Shown one piece after another: positions 9,703-18,821 of a stretch of DNA of 64,000 bases (its first letter is position 1; each line of letters opens with the position of its first letter). The notes below the pieces were generated by a model. That model saw only the letters and a program-made list of their open reading frames with translations. It did no database searches and was not told where the DNA came from. A program made the translations under genes and the position numbers. This stretch comes from Rhodanobacter sp. DHB23 (GTDB lineage Bacteria; Pseudomonadota; Gammaproteobacteria; Xanthomonadales; Rhodanobacteraceae): positions 62,001 to 126,000 of the forward strand of contig NZ_JACYXK010000027.1 of NCBI RefSeq assembly GCF_014842975.1. The letters run 5' to 3'.

Positions 9703-10026
9703 TCAGGCCGCGAAAACCACTTCGACGTGCACCACATCGTCGGTTTGCCGCGCCGGGCCGACAACGATCTGGACCTGCCGACCCAGCCGTGTCAGGCATT
9801 CCATCAGCTTTGCTTCGCTTACACCGCGGAACTGGCCGCGCAGCACGTTGGACAGCTTCGGTTGCGGCATGCCAAGCACGGCAGCGGCCTCCTGCTGCGT
9901 CCAGCCGCGCGACTGGATGATTTCCCTGATCTTGGTGACAAGCCGCGCCTTCACCAGCATTTCGTCGGCGTCGGAATAGCCAAGATCGGCATAGGCGTTG
10001 GGACTGCCCTTCTCTGCATCGCTCAT
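9703..10026 (-). CDS. HigA-like helix-turn-helix antitoxin
   Basis: A 107-residue XRE-family protein. The helix-turn-helix is in IREIIQSRGWTQQEAAAVLG and PQPKLSNVLRGQFRGVSEAK, matching the short antitoxin family whose DNA-binding domain lies in the C-terminal half. It is encoded directly behind a Gp49/HigB-like toxin with a four-base start/stop overlap, the toxin-first order typical of HigBA. It is expected to neutralise the toxin and repress the shared promoter. The function is inferred from family and context. Confidence 0.85.
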   Translation of the reverse strand: MSDAEKGSPNAYADLGYSDADEMLVKARLVTKIREIIQSRGWTQQEAAAVLGMPQPKLSNVLRGQFRGVSEAKLMECLTRLGRQVQIVVGPARQTDDVVHVEVVFAA

Positions 10027-10385
10027 TTGTTTCCACCTTTCGCATGGGCCTCGGCGAGCTTCAACCGCTCCCGGATCAAGTCCATGTCCGGCTTCGGCGT
10101 GGCAATGCCGTGCGTCGACTTCTTCTGGAAGCAGTGCAGGACATACACCGCATCCTCGAACCGCACCGTGTAGACAGCTCGGTACGTGCCGTCGGCATCG
10201 CTCTCGACCACTTCCAGCACGCCGGCACTGCCGAAACCTTTGAGCGGCCTGGCCTGCTCATGCTTGTCGCCGGTCTGCGCGAGGTGCAGCGCATACCCGA
10301 AGGTATCCCGCACATCGTCCGGCATCGCCATCAAATCCTTCCTGGACGACGCGATCCATGCGAGCGGCCTGATGGCTGGTTCCAT
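10023..10385 (-). CDS. HigB/Gp49-like RelE-superfamily toxin
   Basis: A 120-residue protein beginning MEPAIRPLAWIASSRKDLMA, followed by MPDDVRDTFGYALHLAQTG, the conserved core of the phage-Gp49/HigB-like group. VYVLHCFQKKSTHGIATPK then supplies the basic C-terminal strand. Such toxins are ribosome-dependent mRNA endonucleases (family knowledge). The ATG at 10385 is preceded by a good promoter whose expected transcription start is essentially at the ATG, and no Shine-Dalgarno sequence is visible. A-T usage is higher than in neighbouring genes, consistent with mobile TA modules. Confidence 0.85.
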   Translation of the reverse strand: MEPAIRPLAWIASSRKDLMAMPDDVRDTFGYALHLAQTGDKHEQARPLKGFGSAGVLEVVESDADGTYRAVYTVRFEDAVYVLHCFQKKSTHGIATPKPDMDLIRERLKLAEAHAKGGNK

Positions 10386-10391
10386 GCGCAA

Positions 10392-10420
10392 ATTATATCT
10401 ACATGAGTATAAAGCCACAA
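10392..10420 (-). promoter_or_regulatory. Promoter of the higBA-like pair
   Basis: Reading the minus strand, TTGTGG (10415-10420) and a perfect TATAAT (10392-10397) are separated by 17 bases. Transcription would begin about six to seven bases downstream, that is at the toxin ATG (10385), implying a leaderless message. The AT-rich flanks form a loose inverted repeat that could be the antitoxin operator. Confidence 0.7.
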
Positions 10421-10515
10421 CCACAGATGACGCCGTCTCCCGGCTCTTGTATCGAGCCGGTGTACCTGACGCCCGCAGGTATAGTCTGTCGAACACGACA
10501 ACGGATAGGCCGGAC

Positions 10516-11280
10516 ATGGGCAAGCGCTACCGCGAGACCCTGGAGGAACTCCAGGTCGAACTGACCCGCCTGCAGCAGGGTCTGCGCAGCAGCGGCAAGC
10601 GGCTGCTGGTGATCTTCGAGGGACGCGACACCGCCGGCAAGGGCGGCACCATCAAGGCGATCAGCGAGCGGCTGGATACACGCGGCTGCCGCATCGTGGC
10701 GCTGCCCAAGCCCAGCGATGCCGAGGCCACGCAGTGGTACTTCCAGCGCTATGTCGCCCACCTGCCCAATGCCGGCGAGTTCGTGCTGTTCGACCGCAGC
10801 TGGTACAACCGCGCCGTGGTCGAGCCGGCGATGGGCTTCTGCGACAAGGCCCAGTACGAGGCCTTCATGCAGGCCGTGCCGGCTTTCGAGAAGCTGCTCG
10901 TCGACGACGGCATCATCCTGCTGAAGTACTGGCTGGCGGTGGACCAGGCCGAGCAGGAGCAGCGCTTCGCCGATCGCGCCAACGACCCGCTGAAGCGCTG
11001 GAAGCTGTCCCCGGTGGACCTGCAGGCACGGCACAAATATGCCGAGATGGGACGGCTGCGCGACACGATGATCGAACGCACGGACAGCGACCATGCTCCA
11101 TGGTTCGTGGCCGACTTCAACGACCAGAAGCGCGGCCGCATCAACCTGATCCGGCACCTGCTGCAACAGGTGCCCGTGCACGACAAGGACACTGCGCCGG
11201 TGAAGCTGCACAGGTTGAAGGGCAAGCCGGGCAAGGAACACGTCACCAGGCAGGCCCGCCGGGTGCCGGATACCTACTAG
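10516..11280 (+). CDS. ppk2: Polyphosphate kinase 2 family protein
   Basis: Phosphorylates nucleoside phosphates with polyphosphate. It is 254 residues, the single-domain PPK2 length. The Walker A-type loop is FEGRDTAGKGGTIK (residues 34-47). FDRSWYNRAVVEPAMGF is the Walker B and lid region, and KYWLAVDQAEQEQRFADRANDPLKRWKLSP is typical of the family. The ATG at 10516 matches the usual start (MGKRYRETLEELQ). A -10-like TATAGT lies at 10480-10485. Nucleotide preference (GDP, ADP or AMP) cannot be read from motifs alone. Confidence 0.92.
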   Translation: MGKRYRETLEELQVELTRLQQGLRSSGKRLLVIFEGRDTAGKGGTIKAISERLDTRGCRIVALPKPSDAEATQWYFQRYVAHLPNAGEFVLFDRSWYNRAVVEPAMGFCDKAQYEAFMQAVPAFEKLLVDDGIILLKYWLAVDQAEQEQRFADRANDPLKRWKLSPVDLQARHKYAEMGRLRDTMIERTDSDHAPWFVADFNDQKRGRINLIRHLLQQVPVHDKDTAPVKLHRLKGKPGKEHVTRQARRVPDTY

Positions 11281-11292
11281 CCGGTCCACCCG

Positions 11293-11559
11293 CTAGGCGA
11301 TGCGGAACCCACTCGCTGCCTGTCCGGGCAACACCGTCCGCTCGACCGCATCCACCCGCGCCGCAGGCGGCCCCTGCCACAGCCAGCGCTCCAGCGCATC
11401 GAGCGCGGCGGCATCGCCGATGGCCAGCACTTCGACGCGACCGTCCGGCAGGTTGACCGCATGGCCCTCGATGCCCAGCGCCAAGGCCTGCTCGCGCGTG
11501 CCGGCGCGGAAGGACACGCCCTGCACGCGGCCGCGGACAAGGAAGCGCGCCGCCGGCAT
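11293..11559 (-). CDS. Acylphosphatase
   Basis: A small cytoplasmic hydrolase of acyl phosphates, 88 residues. The signature GRVQGVSFRAGTREQA carries the phosphate-binding loop and catalytic Arg, and GHAVNLPDGRVEV carries the catalytic Asn. The start ATG overlaps the stop of the upstream TlpA-like gene by four bases, so it is the last gene of a yihY-tlpA-acylphosphatase operon. It is convergent with ppk2. Confidence 0.93.
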   Translation of the reverse strand: MPAARFLVRGRVQGVSFRAGTREQALALGIEGHAVNLPDGRVEVLAIGDAAALDALERWLWQGPPAARVDAVERTVLPGQAASGFRIA

Positions 11560-12035
11560 CACTTCGCCTTGTTGATCGCCGCATCCAGCCTGGCGGCGTC
11601 GATCGGGCCGAGGAAGTGCGCCGCCACCGTGCCATCCGGCGCGATCAGATAGGTGGTGGGCAGGCCGCGCGGCTCGTCGAAATCCTTGACCGGCTTGTCC
11701 AGCGTGACCTGCGCCACGGGATACACCACCGGGTGCCTGGCGAGGAAGGCCTTGATGTCGGCCGGGTCGCTGTCCTCGTAGGCGAGGCCGATGGCACGCA
11801 CGCCCTTGTGCGTGGCCACGTAGCGCGAAAGCGCCGGCATCTCGGCGACGCACGGCACGCACCAGGTCGCCCAGAAATTCACGATCACCCAGTGCCCGCG
11901 CTCGGCGGCCAGGTCGTAGGGCTTGCCGTCCATCGTGGTGACGCGGATGGCTGGGTGCGAGGGCATCGCGGCACGCGCCGTGCCGGCCAGTGCGAGCGGG
12001 AATAGCAGTGCCGCAAGCCAGACATGCCGTTTCAT
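11559..12035 (-). CDS. TlpA-like periplasmic thioredoxin-fold protein
   Basis: A 158-residue protein with an N-terminal signal peptide (MKRHVWLAALLFPLALAGTA, cleavage after ARA). The redox-active site is Trp-Cys-Val-Pro-Cys with Cys59 and Cys62, followed by EMPALSRYV and the cis-Pro region GLPTTYLIAPDG. It is probably a periplasmic thiol-disulfide reductase, for example for cytochrome c maturation or protein repair. The specific substrate is not deducible. It overlaps genes on both sides by four bases. Confidence 0.88.
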   Translation of the reverse strand: MKRHVWLAALLFPLALAGTARAAMPSHPAIRVTTMDGKPYDLAAERGHWVIVNFWATWCVPCVAEMPALSRYVATHKGVRAIGLAYEDSDPADIKAFLARHPVVYPVAQVTLDKPVKDFDEPRGLPTTYLIAPDGTVAAHFLGPIDAARLDAAINKAK

Positions 12036-13348
12036 GGTGCAGGTTCCTTTGGATGGGGAGGTGTCGCGGGAAACGCCTGCAACAGCGATGTCCCCAGGGT
12101 CGCGCGCAGCGTGGCCGCAAGCTCGTCGAGCATCGCCAGCAATTCCCGTGGCAATGGCAGGTTCAATGCTTCCGCCTCCTGCGTCGGCTGCAGGGGCAGG
12201 CGATAGCTGGCGTGCTGGTATACGCGCAGCAGGTCGGCGCTGTCCAGGCTGCGGCTGAGCAGCCAGCCGCCCGTTTCGCCGCGCTGGATCAGGCCTGCGC
12301 GCAACAGGTCGTCGAAATAGGTCGCGGCCAGCGCGCTGCGCAGGCGCGGCTCGCTGGCGCAGACCGACGCGGGATCCACGCTTTCGCCGCGCCGCTGCGC
12401 ATCCACGAAATGCCTGAGCACCAGCATCAGGCCGAGGAACTCCGCGCCTTCCGGCAGCCGCTCGGCGGGCGGCTCGTATTCGTACGCCGAGATCGAGGCG
12501 GCGATCGAGGCACCGAGTATCACGATGATCCACGACAGGTAGATCCACACCAGGAAGATCGGGATCGCCGCCAGCGCCTTGCCGTAGATCTGCTGGTAGG
12601 TGTGCGCCCCGTGCACGAACAGGCGGAAGCCCCAGCGCGCGAACTCGAACAGGACCGCGGCGACCAGCGCGCCCGCGGTGGCGTCGCGCCGCGACACGCG
12701 GCGGTTCGGCACCAGCACATACATCAGCCACAGCGACACGAAGGTGGCCACGAACGGCACCGCGCGCAGCGCATGCGCGCCCAGGCCGGGCGATGCGGCG
12801 GCAGGCGCTCCCTGCAGCAGCGTCCCTGACGACGCGGCGACCGTGGCCGTCCCCTGCAGGAACGGCTGCGCACTGAGGTAGGAACTGGCCGCGATGCCGC
12901 CGCCCACCAGCACCGGCCCCAGCGTCAGCGCCGCCCAGTACAACAGCAGGCGCGCGGGCCAGCTGCGCGGCCGCTGCACGCGCCAGATGCGGTTCAGGCG
13001 GTCCTCGATGCTGACCATCATCGAGATCGCGCTGAACAGCATCATCAGGATGCTGATGCCGGTGAGCTGGCTCGCGTTGCCGGCGAAGCCCTGCAGCGCG
13101 TCCTGGATGTGGTGGCCCGCCGCCGGCACGAAGTTGCGGAACACGAAGTCCAGCAGCAGGTCGCGCGACTGCGCGAACACCGGGAACGCCGCGAACATCG
13201 CCAGCGCCGCCACCATCAGCGGCACCAGCGACACCAGCGTGGTGTAGGACAGCGCGCCGGCGGTCTCGAAGCACTTGTCGTCGACGAAGCGCTGCCACAG
13301 GAAGTGGCCGAAACTCTGCGTGCGGTCGCGGTCGAAGCGCAGTTTCAT
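12032..13348 (-). CDS. YihY/BrkB family inner-membrane protein
   Basis: A 438-residue integral membrane protein of the YihY/BrkB family (formerly called ribonuclease BN). Six hydrophobic segments are visible between residues about 35 and 285, including TLVSLVPLMVAALAMFAAFP and IPIFLVWIYLSWIIVILGAS. The family motif FETAGALSYTTLVSLVPL is present near the N-terminus. A C-terminal soluble extension of roughly 150 residues resembles a winged-helix-like region. It is first in the operon with tlpA-like and acylphosphatase genes. Function remains uncertain across the family. Confidence 0.85.
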   Translation of the reverse strand: MKLRFDRDRTQSFGHFLWQRFVDDKCFETAGALSYTTLVSLVPLMVAALAMFAAFPVFAQSRDLLLDFVFRNFVPAAGHHIQDALQGFAGNASQLTGISILMMLFSAISMMVSIEDRLNRIWRVQRPRSWPARLLLYWAALTLGPVLVGGGIAASSYLSAQPFLQGTATVAASSGTLLQGAPAAASPGLGAHALRAVPFVATFVSLWLMYVLVPNRRVSRRDATAGALVAAVLFEFARWGFRLFVHGAHTYQQIYGKALAAIPIFLVWIYLSWIIVILGASIAASISAYEYEPPAERLPEGAEFLGLMLVLRHFVDAQRRGESVDPASVCASEPRLRSALAATYFDDLLRAGLIQRGETGGWLLSRSLDSADLLRVYQHASYRLPLQPTQEAEALNLPLPRELLAMLDELAATLRATLGTSLLQAFPATPPHPKEPAP

Positions 13349-13387
13349 GAAAGCTCGCCAGGCTCGCGGATATCGCCCGTACACTAG

Positions 13388-14355
<968 letters not shown>

Positions 14356-14378
14356 CACCAGACCCCCGGGAGACCCGC

Positions 14379-14843
14379 ATGCCGCATCCTGCCTTGCTGA
14401 CCGCCGCCGACATCGAAGCCATGGAGGCGGTAGCGCGCCCCCACCCGCTGAACCCGAATGCGCTGCGCCTGCGCAAGTCGCTGGGCGACGCCACCGGGCT
14501 CACCCAGCTGGGCGTGCACCGCATCGAGCTGCCGCCCGGCCGCGATTCCAGCGAATACCACCGCCACCTCTACGAGGAAGAATTCGTCTGCGTGCTCGCC
14601 GGGCGCGGACGCGCCCTGCTCGACGAACAGGCCCACGACATCGGCCCCGGCGACTTCCTCGGCTTCGCGCGCAACGGGCCCGCCCACGTCATCACCAATA
14701 CCGGCGATGCGCCGCTGGTGCTGCTGGTCGCCGGCCAGCGGCTGGAGCAGGACGTCTGCGACTACCCGCACCGCCGCAAGCGCCTGTACGTGCGCGGCGA
14801 ACAGGGCGACCTGGTGGACTTCGACGCGATCCAGCCGGACTGA
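14379..14843 (+). CDS. Cupin-domain protein
   Basis: A 154-residue single-domain cupin. Motif 1 is seen in GRDSSEYHRHLYEEEFVCVLAGRG, with metal-ligand-like His and Glu residues. Motif 2 is in GDFLGFARNGPAHVITN. Similar small cupins appear as uncharacterised enzymes or sugar-binding folds, and no substrate can be assigned. It lies 23 bases after DUF2069 with a CCGGGAGA ribosome-binding region, so it probably belongs to the wrbA operon. Confidence 0.85.
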   Translation: MPHPALLTAADIEAMEAVARPHPLNPNALRLRKSLGDATGLTQLGVHRIELPPGRDSSEYHRHLYEEEFVCVLAGRGRALLDEQAHDIGPGDFLGFARNGPAHVITNTGDAPLVLLVAGQRLEQDVCDYPHRRKRLYVRGEQGDLVDFDAIQPD

Positions 14844-14900
14844 CCGAGGTACGGCATCGCACGACCCACGCTTGAGTTGCCGCGCAACGGAAGCGGGGGA

Positions 14901-15470
14901 TCACGCCATCGCGACAGCCGACAGCACCTCGGCACGCCGCGCCAACAACGCCTCCATGCCCGACTGCGCAAGGATCGCGGCCACCCCGGCGGTCGCCGTG
15001 GCCGGATCGGGCAGCCCGGCCACCGCATCGAGCGCCGACTTCGCCGCCAGCACCAGGTCGCCGTCCACCGCCGCCAGGCGTTCGAGCGCATCGCGCTCGT
15101 TGACGTGCCGCTGCATCACCCGGTCCATTTCCGGCACCGGCGCGGTGCGCACCTTCGTCTCCAGCGACTCGATGCCCTGCTGCGCACGCTGCAGGCCCTG
15201 CGCCGTGGCCACGGCCGCGGCATCGGGGAACGGGTGCTCGCGCGTCGGCGCAGGCAGGCGCTCGCGCCGCCAGTCCCGCTCCAGTCCCGCCAGGTGCGCG
15301 CGCATCGCGGCGAGCATCTCGCTGACCTTGCCGCGTATCAGCAGGTCGTCCGCGCGCAGCTGGTTCTCCTTGCGGTAGAAGTTGTAGCCCCAGCCGTAGA
15401 ACAGGTTCGACAGCACCTGCCTGGCCGGACCGGCCGTCTCGATCGGATTTTCCGTTGTCTTCAATTCCAT
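14901..15470 (-). CDS. Hypothetical protein next to SPFH protein
   Basis: A 189-residue protein I do not recognise. It is helical and charged, with no signal peptide or membrane segment. NLFYGWGYNFYRKENQLRAD near the N-terminus is the most distinctive patch. Alternating Ala/Leu/Glu/Arg suggests a long helical bundle or coiled coil. It lies 63 bases downstream of the SPFH-domain gene on the same strand and is probably its functional partner. The ATG at 15470 was chosen over an upstream GTG-type extension without a ribosome-binding site. Confidence 0.7.
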   Translation of the reverse strand: MELKTTENPIETAGPARQVLSNLFYGWGYNFYRKENQLRADDLLIRGKVSEMLAAMRAHLAGLERDWRRERLPAPTREHPFPDAAAVATAQGLQRAQQGIESLETKVRTAPVPEMDRVMQRHVNERDALERLAAVDGDLVLAAKSALDAVAGLPDPATATAGVAAILAQSGMEALLARRAEVLSAVAMA

Positions 15471-15533
15471 CGTGCCATCTCCAATCCGGTGGACGAACCG
15501 CATCCGCAAGGACGCGGTTCGCATGGACGGCCA

Positions 15534-16379
15534 TCACGCCTTCGGCAGCGTCACCGATGCGTGCCCATCGGGCACGGGATACGTGCCCATCGTGGCGCCG
15601 CCGATCGAGAACGGCGCGCCCACCGCCATGTTCGGCGCGGAGACCAGGCCACGCTCGGCCATCTTCAACGCCGTGTAGTAGCGCACCGCCTCGACCTCGC
15701 TCAGGCCGAACGCGCGCAGCGAGATCAGTTCGCGCATGCGGTCGTCCTTGGGCAGGATCAGCACCTTGGCGTCGTTCAGGGTGATGCCGAACACCGAGAG
15801 GAAGGCACTCATGTGCTCCTTCAGCAACTCGACCACCTCGTGGATGTGCTCGTTGATCTTCTCCATCGGGGTGACCTGCACGACCTGGTTGATCGCCTGC
15901 TCCACTACCGGGGCCGCGTAGGCAGCGACTTCGTCGGCCTTGATGTAGTGACCGCTGAACGGCATGTGCGTGGTGAGCTTGAGCGCGTCGTCCTTGCTGT
16001 CGACGTGGATGTAGTAGTCGACCTGGTACACCATCTCGGCCATCTCCGCCGAGGTGGCCACGCCGCTGGCGCGCACCAGCAGCTTGGCGCGGTTCACGTA
16101 CAGCACCTCGTACTGCCACGGCGAACTGCCGCCGAAGAAGCCGGTGACGAAGCCGCCCACCAGCGGCTTGTCGGGCGTCTGGATCGGGTATTGCCCGGTG
16201 TCGTAGACGCCGAGCACCGCACCGCGCGACTTGAGCACGGCGAAATGGTTCGCCTCCACCGTCAGCAGGCTGCCCGAGATGATGCTCGCGTCCGGGTAGT
16301 GGTAGGCCAGTACGTCCGGCCCCATGATGTCGGTGCCGTTGTCCTGCAGGGTCGAGATCACTTGCCGCGTCAGTGCCAT
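15534..16379 (-). CDS. SPFH-domain (stomatin/virion-core-like) protein
   Basis: A 281-residue cytoplasmic protein of the SPFH/YdjI-like group, sometimes named virion core protein. Features are EANHFAVLKSRGAVLGVYDTG, YEVLYVNRAKLLVRASG, the alpha-helical multimerisation stretch VEQAINQVVQVTPMEKINEHI, and a C-terminal Gly/Pro tail. The second of two close ATGs (16379) is preferred because a GAGGGA ribosome-binding site lies eight bases upstream of it. Many relatives carry a C-terminal zinc ribbon, which this one lacks. SPFH proteins form membrane-associated rings; a role here is not established. Confidence 0.82.
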   Translation of the reverse strand: MALTRQVISTLQDNGTDIMGPDVLAYHYPDASIISGSLLTVEANHFAVLKSRGAVLGVYDTGQYPIQTPDKPLVGGFVTGFFGGSSPWQYEVLYVNRAKLLVRASGVATSAEMAEMVYQVDYYIHVDSKDDALKLTTHMPFSGHYIKADEVAAYAAPVVEQAINQVVQVTPMEKINEHIHEVVELLKEHMSAFLSVFGITLNDAKVLILPKDDRMRELISLRAFGLSEVEAVRYYTALKMAERGLVSAPNMAVGAPFSIGGATMGTYPVPDGHASVTLPKA

Positions 16380-16385
16380 GGTCAT

Positions 16386-16846
16386 TCCCTCGTGCTGTGG
16401 ATGGTGTGCGCCTGTCCCTGGCCTGGTCACTGCTGCGCTGGATCGACCCGGCGATTCCGACAATACGCGTCGCCGATTATGCGGTAGCGTGCGGCGCAAG
16501 TTCTTGGCACTTGCGCCTCGGCAAGCTGCCTTGCTTTCCTGGCCTGGCCAGCTCTCCAGACCGGGGCGCCGCCGGCCGATGCCGCGCGCAAAGCGGCGGC
16601 TGGCGCATGAACGCCAATGCGCTGCCGGTCGAGCAGGAACCGGCCTCGTCGCGTAGCCAGGCCCGCCGTACCGAAACCGGCGCGGCATGGTCGACTACCG
16701 CTGCCGGGAAGCATGCGGGCAATACTGGCGAGACGGCATCGGAACCACCGGCGGCGCCCTTCCCGATGCGGCCTGCATCGACACAACCGGCACGCCACTT
16801 CGCTAAGCTGTCCCCCGACCAGATCATCGAGGACGGATCCCCGCGC
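16386..16846. other. Divergent intergenic region, no gene seen
   Basis: About 460 bases between the divergent SPFH and tamA genes. The tamA frame stays open through part of it, but the codons give no conserved protein and the tamA signal peptide begins only at 16847. I see no RNA gene, repeat or convincing paired promoter boxes. Confidence 0.6.
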
Positions 16847-18610
16847 ATGCGTCGCACCACCCTGTTCGCATTGCCGCTCTTGCTGTTCGCGACACTCGCG
16901 CAGGCCGGCGTGCAACTGCTGGTGCGTGGCGTGGACGAGCCGCTGCAGCAGGCGATCAGCGCATCGACGGGACTGTCGCAGTACGCGCGCAGCGAGGTGA
17001 GCGATGCGCAGGTGCGCCGCCTGTACGCGCAGGCGCCGGCGCAGGCGAAGGCGGCGCTGGAACCCTACGGCTACTACGAAGCGGACGTCACGGCGCAACT
17101 GCAGCAGGTCGGCAAGGACTGGAAGGTGACGCTGGACGTGCGCCCCGGCGAGCCGGTGAAGGTCGCTTCGGTGGAGGTGCAATTGGACGCCGAGGCACTC
17201 GCGCTGCCCTCGATCCGCCGCGCGCGCGCCGCGCTGACGCGCATGCGCGGCAAGCAGCTGGACGACGCCACTTACGATGCCGCGCGCGATGCGCTGTCTG
17301 CCGCGCTCACCGCGAACGGCTTCCTCGACGCGAAACTGCTGACGCACCGCGTGGAAGTGGACACGGCGCGGCGCAGCGCGGCGATCCGGCTGGCATGGCA
17401 GGTGGGCCGGCGCTATCGCTACGGCGCGGTGCATTTCGAGGGATCGCAGTTCAAGGAGGGTTTCCTGGAACGCTACGTGCCGTTCAAGCCCGGCGATTAC
17501 TTCGACCAGGACCAGCTGCTGCAACTGCAGCAGGCGCTGAACGGCGCGGACTACTTCGCGGTGGTCAACGTGCTGCCGCAGGTCGACGGGAAGGCCGACG
17601 GCAAGGTCGACATCGCGGTGGAACTGGTGCCGGCGAAGCGCACGATCTACACCGGCGGCCCGTTCATCGGCACCGACACCGGCCTGGGCGTGCGCGGCGG
17701 CCTGGAGCGGCGCTGGGTGAACCGCAGCGGCCACAAGTGGAAGAACGAGCTGGTGCTGGCGCAGCGCCTGAAGACGCTGTCGACGCTGTACTCCATCCCG
17801 ATGCCCGGCGACGACCAGCGCAGCTTCAACTTCGGCGCCAACTACCGCGACGCGAACACCGACACCTCGCAGTCGCGCACGCTGGAGCTGGTCGCCAACG
17901 AGACGCGGCTGTGGCATGGCTGGACGCGCACCGTGGGCCTGCACGCACTGTCCGGCACCTTCACCGTGGGCAAGCGCAGCGACGAGCCGGACGACACGCC
18001 CGGCATCGAGCACGGCAGCAGCACGCTGGTGTTCGCCGAGGCTTCGCTGTCGCGCAAGCAGGCGGACAACTACGACTTCGTGCATGACGGCTGGTCGCTG
18101 AATTTCGCGGCGCGCAGCACGGCGGGCGACCTGCTCTCCTCCGCCAGCTTCAGCCAGCTCACCGCCGACGCGAAATGGATCCATGCGTTCGGCGCGAAAA
18201 GGCGCGACCGGCTGATCCTGCGCGGCAGCGCCGGCAAGACCTGGACCGACGACTTCGCCGCGCTGCCGCCGCAACTGCGTTTCTTCGCCGGCGGCGACCG
18301 CTCGGTGCGCGGCTACGGCTTCCAGTCCATCGGCCCCGAGAACGGTTACGGGCGCGTGATCGGCGGCAACAACCTGCTGGTCGCCAGCGCCGAGGTGGAG
18401 CACTACTTCACCCGCAACTGGGGCATCGCCAGCTTCCTCGACGCGGGCAACGCCTTCGATGCCGTCGACTACCGGCCGAAACTCGGCACCGGCATCGGCC
18501 TGCGCTGGCGCTCGCCGGTGGGCATGATCCGGGTGGACCTGGGCACGCCCATCCACGATGCGCAGCGCCATGGCGTGGTGCTGCACCTGGTGATCGGGCC
18601 GGACCTGTGA
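16847..18610 (+). CDS. tamA: Autotransporter assembly outer-membrane protein TamA
   Basis: Omp85-family barrel that works with TamB in outer-membrane protein and lipid transport. It is 587 residues, starting with a signal peptide (MRRTTLFALPLLLFATLAQA). Three POTRA domains follow at roughly 21-270 (for example LEPYGYYEADVTAQL, LTANGFLDAKLLTHRVEVD, YRYGAVHFEGSQF). The C-terminal beta-barrel contains FAGGDRSVRGYGFQSIGPE, the conserved lid-lock RGY motif. The start is set by the signal peptide. It is followed by tamB after a 211-base gap containing two hairpins. Confidence 0.94.
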   Translation: MRRTTLFALPLLLFATLAQAGVQLLVRGVDEPLQQAISASTGLSQYARSEVSDAQVRRLYAQAPAQAKAALEPYGYYEADVTAQLQQVGKDWKVTLDVRPGEPVKVASVEVQLDAEALALPSIRRARAALTRMRGKQLDDATYDAARDALSAALTANGFLDAKLLTHRVEVDTARRSAAIRLAWQVGRRYRYGAVHFEGSQFKEGFLERYVPFKPGDYFDQDQLLQLQQALNGADYFAVVNVLPQVDGKADGKVDIAVELVPAKRTIYTGGPFIGTDTGLGVRGGLERRWVNRSGHKWKNELVLAQRLKTLSTLYSIPMPGDDQRSFNFGANYRDANTDTSQSRTLELVANETRLWHGWTRTVGLHALSGTFTVGKRSDEPDDTPGIEHGSSTLVFAEASLSRKQADNYDFVHDGWSLNFAARSTAGDLLSSASFSQLTADAKWIHAFGAKRRDRLILRGSAGKTWTDDFAALPPQLRFFAGGDRSVRGYGFQSIGPENGYGRVIGGNNLLVASAEVEHYFTRNWGIASFLDAGNAFDAVDYRPKLGTGIGLRWRSPVGMIRVDLGTPIHDAQRHGVVLHLVIGPDL

Positions 18611-18657
18611 ACGGGCTCCCTGGCGCCCGCTCACAGGCGGCCACGGATGGCCGCACG

Positions 18658-18748
18658 CGCATCGGCCGCGTTGCGGCCGATGCGGCGGAGCCGGCTCCGT
18701 GCAACGGACCCGGCGAGTCGAAAGCGGGCAGGACAGCCCGTTTTCGAC
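18658..18748. repeat. Two hairpins between tamA and tamB
   Basis: The first is a perfect 12-bp stem with a three-base loop (18658-18669 with 18673-18684). The second is a 13-bp stem with one mismatch (18717-18729 with 18736-18748). Neither has a downstream T-run. They sit within a presumed operon and could modulate the tamA:tamB ratio or stabilise the upstream message. Confidence 0.6.
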
Positions 18749-18821
18749 ATGGGCAAGGCTTCGCTTCCGGTTTCGGGACACGACAACCGCGCATGTGCAA
18801 ATTACGGAGGCAGTCGGTTTC

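Noticed and set aside
16501-16520. Sigma-54 promoter suggested by TGGCACTTGC
   Set aside because: The spacing between the GG and GC elements is wrong for -24/-12 boxes.
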